From NCBI GenBank assembly GCA_030706145.1, contig JAUZPB010000017.1:1-60595 (forward strand): DNA of 60,595 bases, written 5' to 3'. Both the position numbers and the translations under genes were made by a program. The notes below the pieces were generated by a model. The model worked only from the letters and a program-made list of their open reading frames with translations. It made no database searches and was not told the DNA's origin. This document shows, in pieces, positions 9,701-18,261 of this stretch (position 1 is the first letter of the stretch; each line of letters starts with the position of its first letter). The DNA comes from Bacteroidota bacterium. Its GTDB lineage: Bacteria; Bacteroidota; Ignavibacteria; Ignavibacteriales; SURF-24.

Positions 9701-9742
9701 GAAACAATAAAATCTGTTGTAGTTGTCGCAAGAAAACTTTAA
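6704..9742 (+). CDS. Secreted lamin-tail-domain repeat protein
   Basis: A 1012-residue secreted protein. I prefer the ATG at 6704 (GGGAAA 4-9 nt upstream) over a TTG 12 bp earlier. The N-terminus (MKAYWILFLFIIPSICVHPQA) is a signal peptide. Four lamin-tail domains are recognisable by related openings: SEVMFNPSSANSEFVEIYN (~30), NEIMYAPASDEPEWVEIYN (~313), NELMYSPEGNEPEWFEI (~582) and NEIMYEPSAGNCEFIELFN (~745). CARDB-like beta domains sit between them (around 205 and 475). The C-terminal ~95 residues (NPFSPDNDGHEDF ... GIGIYILLLE) form a FlgD-Ig-like domain, common at the end of exported surface proteins in this group. The likely role is cell-surface or extracellular adhesion or scaffolding; no catalytic motif is visible. 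Confidence 0.85.
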   Translation: MKAYWILFLFIIPSICVHPQAKFAKDITFSEVMFNPSSANSEFVEIYNLSETDTIDLSNFKIKYQSSSPDTILSAGKGTLLPPRTYGIIFESDYDFSSGIYSGIISASAIILRIHDNAFGSSGMSNTADRTLYLQNSHNDTIDVYTYSANNAVGISDEKIILNKDNTALNWTNSTKINGTPGSSYQAIPEGNALEISEINISPLMPVQGEEFTYSFTIKNRARYKTGPLKIEIYKDLNFDSLGSSNENLLTFTTSALNPGDSVIVEKRLSDIADGIFQLLVVASCKMEEDSLSFRKVVKFQVRPVPLQYNAIVINEIMYAPASDEPEWVEIYNRSERVINLKKWKFSDNSSSVVITNKDQIISPGEYVVLCRDTSIVECFQIFGKLITFSMPTLNNSGDKVALRDSTGVTIDSLIYFPSWGGSNGSSLERVDISQPTTIPLNWKTSLSSKKATPWQINSVTQKDYDLAVKEVCILPNRPLIGDSIDVNIKIVNEGKKDAKEASIQLFLSEAGSKERRTISEFTNIILRSCDSAIFYQTKACCLEKDILLYVKVVFPLDEDTTNNSLEYIVTPGYKESAIQINELMYSPEGNEPEWFEIINTSKDIINLKNWSFSTLSSKIKYKLSANDLLILPGKYKIVTKDSSIAGYYPGNTLDLIAMSFKALSNSSDEIVLYDSWGNAVDSLKFRSSWGGKKGRSLERFSLKAPTCDSTNWTTSIDKMHATPCQDNSATDLQYYFRNSVVVNEIMYEPSAGNCEFIELFNSSNDQVDLANWQIITKNGGGNIIANAHKVLSKGEYFVVASDSNLIRNYSYLAESQFSSLTGYSPFNLHNTEDMVEIKDAFGNIIDSVLYSSKWHNKNILERKDKSLERVNPYLSSNAPSNWSTSVSSENATPGKVNSIYVLNQKADKKFSILPNPFSPDNDGHEDFTIINYNLDQNVTSVRIKIFDSRGRLVRILYSQVSGSHGSIIFDGLDDHGNPLGIGIYILLLEELGTDSITLETIKSVVVVARKL

Positions 9743-9815
9743 TTTCCAACCTGAATATGTTCATCTTATAGAGCCAGATTCCCAAAAGTAATATAACCTA
9801 ATGAAAGGTGCTTTG

Positions 9816-10835
9816 ATGAAACATGTCATTCATTTTTCAATAATCTTTCTAGTTTTTTTCAAGATTACTTTTGCCCAAAGCAGTACTAAATACAGGCTTA
9901 TCATACATGGAGGAGCAGGGCAAATAGTAAAGGGAAGTATGAGTATAGATGAAGAGGCTGCATACAGGTCGAAGCTTAAAGAAGCCTTGATGAAAGGGAA
10001 TGAAATACTTAAAAGTGGAGGTAGCAGTCTAGATGCTGTTATTGCTGCTATAAACGTTCTTGAGGACTCACCACTTTTTAATGCAGGCAAAGGAGCAGTA
10101 TTTAATAGTAAAGGGAAAAACGAGCTTGACGCTGCGATTATGGATGGCAATACATTAAAGGCAGGAGCCGTAGCAGGAGTTCATCACATAAAAAATCCAA
10201 TAAATCTAGCAAGGCTAGTTATGGATAAATCGCCACATGTAATGATGGTTGGTGATGGGGCTGAAGAATTTGCAGTCGAGCAGGGAATGCAATTAGTCCC
10301 CGAGGAGTATTTTTTCTCAAAGAATCGTTATGAACAATATTTAAGGGTAAAGGAAAAAGAGAAGAAAGATACATTAAAAAATATAAATCAGAATGACAAA
10401 GGATCAATTGATTCGAAATTTGGCACTGTTGGTGCTGTTGCTTTAGACAAAGCAGGCAACCTAGCTGCTGGAACCTCAACCGGCGGTATGACAAATAAAA
10501 AATATGGCCGAATTGGAGACTCCCCAATTATTGGAGCCGGGACATATGCAAACGACAAGACATGTGCTGTATCTGCAACCGGATACGGAGAATTTTTTAT
10601 TCGCAACGTAGCGGCCTATGATATATCGGCACTTGTTGAATACAAAAAAATTTCTTTAAAGGATGCTGCAGTTGAAGTAATTTTCAATAAACTTCTCCCT
10701 CAAGGGGGTACTGGCGGTATTATCGCAATAGATAAAGATGGAAATTTTACAATGCCATTTAGTACTGAAGGAATGTTCCGTGGGTATATTCTTGAGGATG
10801 GGTCCTGGAGAGTTGAGATGTATAAAGATAATTAG
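9816..10835 (+). CDS. Isoaspartyl peptidase / L-asparaginase (Ntn hydrolase)
   Basis: A 339-residue member of the T2 Ntn-hydrolase family (plant-type asparaginase / IaaA), which cleaves isoaspartyl dipeptides and asparagine. I chose the ATG at 9816 over the one at 9801 because AAAGGTG lies 5 nt upstream of it; it yields a clean signal peptide (MKHVIHFSIIFLVFFKITFAQ), so the enzyme is probably periplasmic. LIIHGGAG near residue 29 is the family opening. GTVGAVALD contains Thr204, the expected nucleophile exposed by autocleavage, and the substrate-binding GRIGDSPIIGAGTYA follows. The linker before Thr204 is lysine-rich, as expected for the alpha-subunit tail. Confidence 0.92.
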   Translation: MKHVIHFSIIFLVFFKITFAQSSTKYRLIIHGGAGQIVKGSMSIDEEAAYRSKLKEALMKGNEILKSGGSSLDAVIAAINVLEDSPLFNAGKGAVFNSKGKNELDAAIMDGNTLKAGAVAGVHHIKNPINLARLVMDKSPHVMMVGDGAEEFAVEQGMQLVPEEYFFSKNRYEQYLRVKEKEKKDTLKNINQNDKGSIDSKFGTVGAVALDKAGNLAAGTSTGGMTNKKYGRIGDSPIIGAGTYANDKTCAVSATGYGEFFIRNVAAYDISALVEYKKISLKDAAVEVIFNKLLPQGGTGGIIAIDKDGNFTMPFSTEGMFRGYILEDGSWRVEMYKDN

Positions 10836-10898
10836 GTTCAGACAGAGAAATATCAGAATTTATAATTAACAGTTCATAAACAATTTGATTTTAGGAAA

Positions 10899-11339
10899 AT
10901 GGAAGCAGAATTAAAAGAAAAAGGATTTTCAGTCCATACGGATAAAACGAAATTCGACTATGAAGTCATTCATGGATTTCTAAAGCATTCATACTGGGCT
11001 AAGGACGTGCCGATAGAAATAATTAAAAAATCGATTGACAATTCTTTGTGTTTTGGAGTATTTCACAAAGAAAAGCAAATAGGATTTGCGCGCATTGTTA
11101 CAGATTATACCACGTTTGCTTATGTTGCAGATGTGTTTATACTAGAAGCTTTTAGAAAAATGGGTTTATCAAAGTTACTGATGAAAACAATTTTAGAATA
11201 CCCGGAACTAAAAAAGCTAAGAAGGTGGATGTTAGCAACAAAAGATGCTCATGGGCTATATTCGCAATTTGGATTTAGACCTTTGAAGAATCCGGAAAGA
11301 TTCATGGAAATACACGATCCTGAATTTTTTAAGAGATAA
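10899..11339 (+). CDS. GNAT family N-acetyltransferase
   Basis: A 146-residue single-domain GNAT protein, which transfers an acetyl group from acetyl-CoA to an amine. The core motif VADVFILEAFRKMGLSKLLMKTIL (about 84-107) holds the acetyl-CoA pyrophosphate loop in the form RKMGLS, a variant of the usual R/QxxGxG/A. The end LYSQFGFRPL is the classic final strand-turn. TAGGAAA precedes the ATG. It stands between two peptidase genes with a 63-bp gap to the first; its substrate cannot be told from sequence. Confidence 0.85.
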   Translation: MEAELKEKGFSVHTDKTKFDYEVIHGFLKHSYWAKDVPIEIIKKSIDNSLCFGVFHKEKQIGFARIVTDYTTFAYVADVFILEAFRKMGLSKLLMKTILEYPELKKLRRWMLATKDAHGLYSQFGFRPLKNPERFMEIHDPEFFKR

Positions 11340-11470
11340 ATTCAATTGTCAGCATTGAAGTTGGTTTTCCATTTACTTTTAATTGATCATTAAGAAAGTT
11401 ATTGTCCCCATCTAACTTATTTACTCTTTTTAATTTGTTCAGCAATTCTTTAAGTTATCAGGAAACAGAA

Positions 11471-13576
11471 ATGAAAACAAGCATTTTATTAATACTGGCA
11501 TCATGCCTTTCATTTTTTGCATTTATGGAAAAAGAAGATAATCCGTTTTTAAAAGAATTTTCGGTTTCAAATGGAGTTCCACCCTTTGACCAGATAAAGG
11601 TCGAACATTATTTACCGGCATTCAAAGAAGGCATAAAACAACAGCAGGCGGAGATTGAATTAATAGTAAACAGCTCAGAGGCTCCAGATTTCGAAAAAAC
11701 AATTGCTGCTATGGAAAGTAGCGGCGCTTTGCTTGACAGGGTAAGTAGCGTTTTCTATAACATGATGTCTTCAAATACAAGTGAAGAGTTGCAAAAAATT
11801 GCAAAGGATATATCCCCTCTTCTATCTAAGCATAATGACGATATATTGCTAAATGAAAAGCTCTTCAAAAAAGTAAAATCAATTTATGAGCAAAAAGACA
11901 AGCTGCTTCTTACCGAAGAGCAAAAGATGCTACTTGAGAAAACGTACAAAGAATTTGTAAGAGGTGGTGCAAATCTTGATGAACAAAAGAAAAACCAGTT
12001 AAGGGAAATAAACAAAGAGCTCTCTTTGCTTTCTTTACAATTTGGTGAAAATCTCTTAAAAGAGACAAATGCATTTGAACTTGTAATTGAAAAAGAAAGT
12101 GACCTTTCAGGCTTGCCACAGACACTGATAAATAGTGCTTCAGAAACAGCAAAAGGAAGGGGTTATAAAAACAAATGGGTATTTACACTACAAAACCCTA
12201 GTATTATGCCATTTCTGCAGTATGCTGATAACCGTCTTTTAAGAGAAAAAATCTTTAAGGCATATATAAACCGGGGTAATAATAGCAACAAGAATGATAA
12301 TAAAGTCATAATTACGAAAATAGCTTCCCTTAGAGTAAAGCGGGCAAATCTTTTGGGATACAAGACACACGCAGACTTTGTTCTTGATGAAAACATGGCA
12401 AAGACCTCAGAAAACGTATATAAGCTTTTAAGGCAACTCTGGACTCCTGCTCTAAAAGTTGCAAAAAAAGAAACTGAGGAACTTCAACAGATGATACATA
12501 AAGAAGGCAACACCTTTAAGCTTGAGGCATGGGATTGGCGGTATTATGCAGAGAAACTAAGAAAAGAGAAATATGATTTAGATGATGAACAATTAAGGCC
12601 TTATTTTAAGTTAGAAAATGTAAGAGAAGGAGCATTTTTAGTCGCAAATAAACTTTACGGGGTTACTTTCAGTGAGCGGACAGATCTTCCTAAATATCAT
12701 AACGAAGCCAAGGCTTTTGAAGTAAGAGAAGCCGACGGTAAGTTTCTAGGGATACTATATACAGATTACTTTCCAAGAGAAAGTAAACGTGGTGGAGCAT
12801 GGTGCAGTTCTTTTAGAAAGCAATCAATAAAAGATGGGAAAGAAATAACTCCTGTTATGGTAAATGTTTGTAACTTTTCAAAATCAACCGGGGATAAGCC
12901 TGCACTGCTAACATTTGAAGAAGTAACTACATTATTTCATGAGTTTGGGCATGCCTTACATGGGCTTCTTTCACACACGACATACGATAAGCTTTCAGGT
13001 TCAGCTGTTCCAAGAGATTTTGTTGAACTCCCTTCGCAGATCATGGAAAACTGGGCTGGAGAACCTGAAGTGCTAAAGACCTTTGCAAAGCATTATAAAA
13101 CAGGAGAAACAATTCCGCAAGAATTAGTAGATAAGATAAAGAATTCTGAGCATTATGGGCAAGGTTTTGCAACTGTAGAATATCTTGCGGCTTCATTTTT
13201 GGACTTAGACTGGCACACCTTAGCAGACACTAATAAAGTCGATGCAGAAAAGTTTGAAACAAATTCTCTTAACAAAATAGGTCTAATGCCAGAGATAGTA
13301 GTAAGATATAGAAGTACTTATTTTAATCATATTTTTAATGGAGGCTATTCATCAGGCTACTATAGCTATATTTGGGCTGAAGTACTTGATGCCGATGCCT
13401 TTGAAGCTTTTAAAGAGACTAGCCTTTTTGACCAGAAGACAGCCAGATCCTTTAGAGATAATATTCTCTCAAAAGGGGGGACTGAAGAAGCGATGACCTT
13501 ATACAAGCGCTTCAGAGGAAGTGATCCAAAGATAGAGCCTTTATTAAAAAGAAGAGGGCTTGAAAGCGGGATTTAG
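11471..13576 (+). CDS. M3 family metallopeptidase (Dcp/oligopeptidase A type)
   Basis: A 701-residue zinc peptidase. The start at 11471 (AGGAAA upstream) gives an export signal MKTSILLILASC; LASC matches a lipobox, so it may be a periplasmic lipoprotein, although the hydrophobic run after the Cys leaves ordinary cleavage possible. The zinc site HEFGHALH is at 490-497, with the third ligand expected in the following helix (VELPSQIMENWA). M3 enzymes of this subfamily cut short peptides or remove dipeptides from C-termini. Together with the neighbouring isoaspartyl peptidase it suggests periplasmic peptide use. An upstream in-frame TTG (11402) lacks a ribosome-binding site. Confidence 0.93.
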   Translation: MKTSILLILASCLSFFAFMEKEDNPFLKEFSVSNGVPPFDQIKVEHYLPAFKEGIKQQQAEIELIVNSSEAPDFEKTIAAMESSGALLDRVSSVFYNMMSSNTSEELQKIAKDISPLLSKHNDDILLNEKLFKKVKSIYEQKDKLLLTEEQKMLLEKTYKEFVRGGANLDEQKKNQLREINKELSLLSLQFGENLLKETNAFELVIEKESDLSGLPQTLINSASETAKGRGYKNKWVFTLQNPSIMPFLQYADNRLLREKIFKAYINRGNNSNKNDNKVIITKIASLRVKRANLLGYKTHADFVLDENMAKTSENVYKLLRQLWTPALKVAKKETEELQQMIHKEGNTFKLEAWDWRYYAEKLRKEKYDLDDEQLRPYFKLENVREGAFLVANKLYGVTFSERTDLPKYHNEAKAFEVREADGKFLGILYTDYFPRESKRGGAWCSSFRKQSIKDGKEITPVMVNVCNFSKSTGDKPALLTFEEVTTLFHEFGHALHGLLSHTTYDKLSGSAVPRDFVELPSQIMENWAGEPEVLKTFAKHYKTGETIPQELVDKIKNSEHYGQGFATVEYLAASFLDLDWHTLADTNKVDAEKFETNSLNKIGLMPEIVVRYRSTYFNHIFNGGYSSGYYSYIWAEVLDADAFEAFKETSLFDQKTARSFRDNILSKGGTEEAMTLYKRFRGSDPKIEPLLKRRGLESGI

Positions 13577-13626
13577 ATACCTATTTTGCTTAGTAAAACA
13601 ATTTTTAACTTAAAAATGGAACTTCA

Positions 13627-14460
13627 ATGGATCTAAAATCAAAGTGTGCCGTTGTTACAGGCGGCGCTATGGGCATTGGTTTAGCTACTACAAAAAGACT
13701 TCTTAAAGAAGGATGCACTGTTACTGTTTGGGACATTAATGAAAAAGCCTTATGCAGTGCAGAAGAAGAGCTAAAGGATTTTTCCGGAAAAATATTCTTT
13801 CACACGTGTGATGTTACCAATAAAGAAAAGGTATATGAGCTAGCCAAATTAGATATAGAGCAAATGGGGAAGGTCGATATACTAGTCAACAATGCGGGCT
13901 TTGTAAAAGGTGGAGATCTTCTTGAAAGAAGTGATGAGCAGTGGGAAAAGACAATAAACATAAACCTAACCTCTCTAGTCTATACAATACGTGCATTTCT
14001 TCCTCAGATGTATGAAAGGAATTCCGGGCACATAGTAAATTTATCCTCTGCAAGCAGCACGCTTGGAGTTCCAGGATTAGCTGTATACACAGCAACAAAA
14101 TGGGCCGTATGGGGTCTAACTGAATCCTTAAGGATGGAAGCATATGACAATAAAAAATATGGAGTGAAGTATTCCACAATTCATCCAAGCTATATAGCAC
14201 ATGGTCTTTTTCAGGGAGCAAAGCTAGGATTTCCAGGGAATTTGCTAGTACCTCTGGTTAAGGACCATGATATTATTGCAAAGGCTATTGTAGAATCGGC
14301 AATAAAAAAGGGGAGATTCTCACCGAAAAGGCCACGAACCGTAAATCTAAATGTAAGGCTTCGCGGCCTACTGCCAGATTCATGGTTTCAAAGGATCATG
14401 ATATTTTTTGGTGTCTCAGGCAGTATGAAAGCCTGGACAGGACACAAACTTGAATCTTAA
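13627..14460 (+). CDS. Short-chain dehydrogenase/reductase
   Basis: A 277-residue classical SDR, an NAD(P)-dependent oxidoreductase. The cofactor motif VTGGAMGIG sits at about 9-17, the structural NNAG near residue 90, and the catalytic triad is visible as the Ser in LSSASS, Tyr154 and Lys158 (VYTATK). An acidic Asp after strand 2 (TVWDINEKA) suggests a preference for NAD. The gene lies 18 bp upstream of an aldehyde dehydrogenase on the same strand, so the two may oxidise an alcohol to an acid in sequence (inference). The C-terminus (RLRGLLPDSWFQRIM) is like SDRs acting on lipophilic substrates. Confidence 0.9.
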   Translation: MDLKSKCAVVTGGAMGIGLATTKRLLKEGCTVTVWDINEKALCSAEEELKDFSGKIFFHTCDVTNKEKVYELAKLDIEQMGKVDILVNNAGFVKGGDLLERSDEQWEKTININLTSLVYTIRAFLPQMYERNSGHIVNLSSASSTLGVPGLAVYTATKWAVWGLTESLRMEAYDNKKYGVKYSTIHPSYIAHGLFQGAKLGFPGNLLVPLVKDHDIIAKAIVESAIKKGRFSPKRPRTVNLNVRLRGLLPDSWFQRIMIFFGVSGSMKAWTGHKLES

Positions 14461-14478
14461 AGGAAATAGGCAAAGACA

Positions 14479-16080
14479 ATGGAAAGCGGACTTAAAAATG
14501 CTCTTGAGGAAAAAGCAGTTAAAGAAAAATTGACTACTTCGGTTAACCCTGCAACTGGTGAAGTTATCGGATATACAAAAGAAGACGCTGCTGAGGATGT
14601 AATAAATGCTGTAAAACTTGCAAGAATAGCGCAGGTGAGTTGGGGTAAAAAAACTTTTGAGGAAAGAGCCGAATATATCTTCCGAATTCGAGATTATATT
14701 GTAAAAAATTCTGATATGATCGCAGAAGTTATTTCACGAGACAACGGGAAAACAAGGATGGATGCCCTTAGCACAGAGGTTTTTCCAATTACAATGGCAA
14801 TAACCTATTATGCTAAAAATGCAAAAAAGTTGCTAAAAAGGAAGTATCTTAAAGCGGGAAACATTCTAACCTTAAACAAAAGGTCCTATATAGATCATGT
14901 TCCAATGGGAGTAGTTGGCATAATAAGTCCATGGAATTATCCCTTTGCAATTCCCTTTCATGAAATTGTCATGGCTCTTATTACAGGCAATGCTGTAATA
15001 CTCAAAGTAGCTACTCAGACACTTGAAGTAGGGAAAGTAATAAAACAATGCATTGATGCGGGCAAATTACCCGAAAACCTGTTTAGTTTTTTTAATATTC
15101 CAGGATATTTAGCAGGAGATGCCTTTATTGATTCTGGTATTGATAAGCTTTTTTTCACAGGTTCAGTTCCAGTCGGGAAAAAACTTATGGCAAAAGCAGC
15201 AGAAAGGCTTATGCCCGTTTCATTGGAATTAGGGGGCAATGATGCAATGATAGTTTGTAAAGATGCCGATATAAGCCGAGCCGTTAGCGGTGCAATATGG
15301 GCCGGATATTCCAATGCAGGACAATCATGCGCTGCAGTTGAAAGGATATATGTTGAAAAAGAGATCTATGAAAATTTTATTTCTAAATTGAAAGAAGGAT
15401 TAAAGGCACTCAGAGTCGGCATTGACAATGATTTCAATGTTGATATGGGGTCTATGACAACAGAAAATCAGCTAAAGACAGTAAAGCTTCATATAAAAGA
15501 TGCACTTGAGAAAGGGGCTACTGCATTTGTGGCTAATCCTACAGATGAAGTTCAGAGAGGTTTATTTCATCCTGCTGTTATTTTAGAAGGAGTAAATGAC
15601 ACAATGCTTGTCATGCAGCAAGAGACATTTGGGCCTGTAGTCGGAGTTGAAAAAGTCGAGAGCATTGATGAAGCAATTCAGAAGGCAAATAACAGTACTT
15701 TAGGGCTGACTGCTTCTGTCTGGACAAACGATAGGAAAAAAGCCCATATGATTGCATCAAGACTTGAAGCTGGGGCAGTAATGATAAACGACCACCTTAT
15801 GAGTCATGGGCTAGCCGAGACACCATGGGGAGGCTTTAAGGAATCAGGTCTTGGGAGGACACACAGTTATATAGGTCTAGAAGAAATGACACAGCCCAGA
15901 GTAGTTGTTGATGATATAATGCCTGGGGTAAAAAAGAACATGTGGTGGCATCCCCATGACAAAAATGTATATGATGGGTTAAAAGGAGCTATTAATTTCC
16001 TTTATTCAAAAGACCTTTCAGAAAAAGTCTCAGGCCTAATAAAACTTTCGAAAGTCTTTATGAGAACATTCAGAAACTAA
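14479..16080 (+). CDS. NAD(P)-dependent aldehyde dehydrogenase
   Basis: A 533-residue aldehyde dehydrogenase, slightly longer than the ~480-500 of the family because of a C-terminal extension. It oxidises an aldehyde to a carboxylate with NAD(P)+. The motifs are IISPWNYPFAIP for the cofactor site, LELGGNDAMIV with Glu250 as general base, and GQSCAAVERIYV with the nucleophile Cys284. AGGAAAT is present upstream of the ATG. It is probably co-transcribed with the SDR at 13627. The C-terminal tail after about residue 480 is rich in Trp and His (NMWWHPHDKN) and could be a membrane-contact segment. The physiological substrate is unknown; long-chain or aromatic aldehydes are possible. Confidence 0.92.
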   Translation: MESGLKNALEEKAVKEKLTTSVNPATGEVIGYTKEDAAEDVINAVKLARIAQVSWGKKTFEERAEYIFRIRDYIVKNSDMIAEVISRDNGKTRMDALSTEVFPITMAITYYAKNAKKLLKRKYLKAGNILTLNKRSYIDHVPMGVVGIISPWNYPFAIPFHEIVMALITGNAVILKVATQTLEVGKVIKQCIDAGKLPENLFSFFNIPGYLAGDAFIDSGIDKLFFTGSVPVGKKLMAKAAERLMPVSLELGGNDAMIVCKDADISRAVSGAIWAGYSNAGQSCAAVERIYVEKEIYENFISKLKEGLKALRVGIDNDFNVDMGSMTTENQLKTVKLHIKDALEKGATAFVANPTDEVQRGLFHPAVILEGVNDTMLVMQQETFGPVVGVEKVESIDEAIQKANNSTLGLTASVWTNDRKKAHMIASRLEAGAVMINDHLMSHGLAETPWGGFKESGLGRTHSYIGLEEMTQPRVVVDDIMPGVKKNMWWHPHDKNVYDGLKGAINFLYSKDLSEKVSGLIKLSKVFMRTFRN

Positions 16081-16086
16081 AAGGCG

Positions 16087-16881
16087 TTATTTATTTTTTA
16101 TTTTCCCGAATATTTCGCTATAAAAAGCTTTCATTGCTTCCCAGGAGCGTTTATCGGCTTTTTCGTTATATGCAACTCCCTTAGAAGGATCATTGCCACT
16201 GGCAGGATTTGTAAAGCTATGAACAGCACCGCTGTAGATGTTCATCTCCCAATCAACTCCTGCCGCATCCATTTCTTTTTGGAAAGCCTGGCGCTGCTCA
16301 GGAGGAACTGCTTTGTCATCTGCACCTGTACAAACTAATATTTTAGCTTTAATGTTTTTTGCATCCTCTGGTGCCTTTGTATCGAGAGTAGCGTGAAAAG
16401 TGCAGACTCCTTTAATGTCGGCTCCACTTCTAGCTAGTTCAAGAGCAACTGTTCCTCCAAAACAGTACCCCATAGCAGCAACATTAGAAGGGTCCACCTT
16501 TGGATTTTCTTTTAATAGCTGTAAGGCAGCATTAATCAATTTTCGCATTTGAGACGGATCTTTTCTTACAGTTCCAGCTAGCTTTCCTGCTTCATCCGGG
16601 CTTTTAGCAACAATTCCTTTACCATACATATCTGCAGCAAAAGCAATGTAACCAAGCTGAGCAATCTGTTCGGCACGTTTTTTAGGATAATCATTTACTC
16701 CCCACCATTCATGGACAATAAGAATTCCTGGTCTTTTTTCCTTTATTGCGTCGTCGTAGGCAAGATAACCCTGATAAGTTTTACCATCTACATTATAGTC
16801 GACGTTTTGTGTGTGAATCTTTGCCTCTGAGACTGAAGACATTGTGGCCCCCATTAAAATGAATAAAAATATCAAATACAT
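16087..16881 (-). CDS. Dienelactone hydrolase family protein, exported
   Basis: A 264-residue alpha/beta hydrolase of the dienelactone hydrolase family. I place the start at the ATG at 16881, 14 codons inside the longest frame, because GTGAGG lies just upstream and the product then opens with a signal peptide (MYLIFLFILMGATMSSVSEA). The catalytic triad is Cys in GYCFGGTVAL, Asp in TGADDKAVPP and His in GAVHSFTNP; HEWWGVNDY is the family oxyanion region. It ends 6 bp from the convergent aldehyde dehydrogenase. The substrate is probably an ester or lactone in the periplasm and cannot be named. Confidence 0.9.
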   Translation of the reverse strand: MYLIFLFILMGATMSSVSEAKIHTQNVDYNVDGKTYQGYLAYDDAIKEKRPGILIVHEWWGVNDYPKKRAEQIAQLGYIAFAADMYGKGIVAKSPDEAGKLAGTVRKDPSQMRKLINAALQLLKENPKVDPSNVAAMGYCFGGTVALELARSGADIKGVCTFHATLDTKAPEDAKNIKAKILVCTGADDKAVPPEQRQAFQKEMDAAGVDWEMNIYSGAVHSFTNPASGNDPSKGVAYNEKADKRSWEAMKAFYSEIFGKIKNK

Positions 16882-16933
16882 GTAATCCTCACCATTTCTT
16901 TGATTTATTAAAAAATCAATCATTAAAGCCTAG

Positions 16934-16967
16934 GTTATCATGATAGGTTATAATGTCATGTTATAAT
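16934..16967. repeat. Three 8-bp direct repeats at 13-bp spacing (candidate operator)
   Basis: GTTATCAT (16934), GTTATAAT (16947) and GTTATAAT (16960) recur at exactly 13 bp in the 251-bp divergent region between the hydrolase and the RND efflux operon. The first copy overlaps the palindrome TATCATGATA. Regularly spaced copies suggest cooperative regulator binding; the repeats sit 53 bp from the hydrolase start and 166 bp from the adaptor gene. No adjacent regulator gene is present. Confidence 0.45.
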
Positions 16968-17132
16968 CTAATCCTTGTCTTACTATAATATATATGATTA
17001 GTACTTCAATCAAGGCCTTTGTAAGTAGCTTTTCCTAATAATTTTTATTGACTGCAATTAAAAAATATTCCAATTAAATAAACTTTTTAGGGCATATCAA
17101 CTGTTAATAGATAAATACAAAATAAGCGAGAA

Positions 17133-18194
17133 ATGAAAAAACACACGAAGATATTAGTCCTCATAGTTATAATACTTACAATTGGATTTGTTGCCTTCAG
17201 AGCTTTTCAGAGCAAATCCTCGCAGGAAGCTGCAGCAGCGCCAAGGCAAAACATACCACTTGTTAAAGTGGAGAAGCCACTAAGGCAGAATGTTTCCTAT
17301 ATGCTCAAGTATACAGGAGATATTAGTCCTATTCAGCAGGCAAACATATTTTCTAAGGTAAGCGGGAATGTTGAAAGAATATATGTAGATCTGGGCTCTG
17401 CCGTAAGGCGCAATCAGCTTCTAGCAGTTATAGATTCGACAGAACTATATCAAACCTATCAGCAAACAGCAGCTACTTATACTAATGCAAAAGTATCTTA
17501 TCAGAGGACAAGGCAGTTATTTGAACAGAATCTTGTTGCCAGACAGGATTTAGATAATGCAGAAGCCGCCATGAAAGTTGCCGAGGCCAACTTTGCTACA
17601 GCCAAGACACGACTTGGGTATGCAAAGATAACAGCTCCTTTTTCAGGTTTTATAACTAAGCGTTTCCTTGACAGAGGAGCACTTGTACAGATAGGAAGTT
17701 CAACACTCTTTACACTTATGAAAAATGACAGTGTAAAAATAATCGCCAATATTCTTGAGAAGGATATTCCAACTGTTACAAGAAATAAAAAAGCCATAAT
17801 AAAAGTTGACGCCTATCCAGATAAAGAATTTGAGGGAGTAATAACAAATCTTAACCAGGCAATTGATATGACGACACGTACTATGGCAGCCGAGATTGAT
17901 ATTCCCAACCGGGGAAACATGTTAAAGCCTGGTATGTTTGCAGAAGTATCCATATTAATTGAAAATCATCCTCAGGCAATAACAATTCCAACCCAGGCCA
18001 TATTAAATGATCAGAATGGGGACTATGTATTTCTATATGAAAATGGGAAAGCCAAAAGAGTAAACATTAAAAGGGGCATTGAACAGGAAGGGCGCACAGA
18101 GATACTTAAAGGGCTTTTTGGAGATGAAGATGTAATTTCAACCGGTCAGAATTTTGCCCGAAACAATGCCCAGGTAAGGTTAGCAAATACATAA
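17133..18194 (+). CDS. RND efflux periplasmic adaptor (membrane fusion protein)
   Basis: A 353-residue adaptor that links an inner-membrane RND pump to an outer-membrane channel. It has an uncleaved N-terminal anchor (ILVLIVIILTIGFVAFRAF), a lipoyl half-motif near 75-100 (ANIFSKVSGNVERIYVDLGS), a short coiled hairpin around 105-160, the second lipoyl half (TAPFSGFITKRFLDRGALV) near 168, then beta-barrel and membrane-proximal domains with TRTMAAEIDIPN. It is the first gene of a three-gene operon with the pump 67 bp downstream. The short helical hairpin fits the AcrA/MexA class from Bacteroidota. The exported compound is unknown. Confidence 0.93.
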   Translation: MKKHTKILVLIVIILTIGFVAFRAFQSKSSQEAAAAPRQNIPLVKVEKPLRQNVSYMLKYTGDISPIQQANIFSKVSGNVERIYVDLGSAVRRNQLLAVIDSTELYQTYQQTAATYTNAKVSYQRTRQLFEQNLVARQDLDNAEAAMKVAEANFATAKTRLGYAKITAPFSGFITKRFLDRGALVQIGSSTLFTLMKNDSVKIIANILEKDIPTVTRNKKAIIKVDAYPDKEFEGVITNLNQAIDMTTRTMAAEIDIPNRGNMLKPGMFAEVSILIENHPQAITIPTQAILNDQNGDYVFLYENGKAKRVNIKRGIEQEGRTEILKGLFGDEDVISTGQNFARNNAQVRLANT

Positions 18195-18261
18195 GACAAA
18201 TTATACTCTTTTATAAGGTGACGAAATTAATAAAATTAATAATTGAATTGATGAAAGAATT

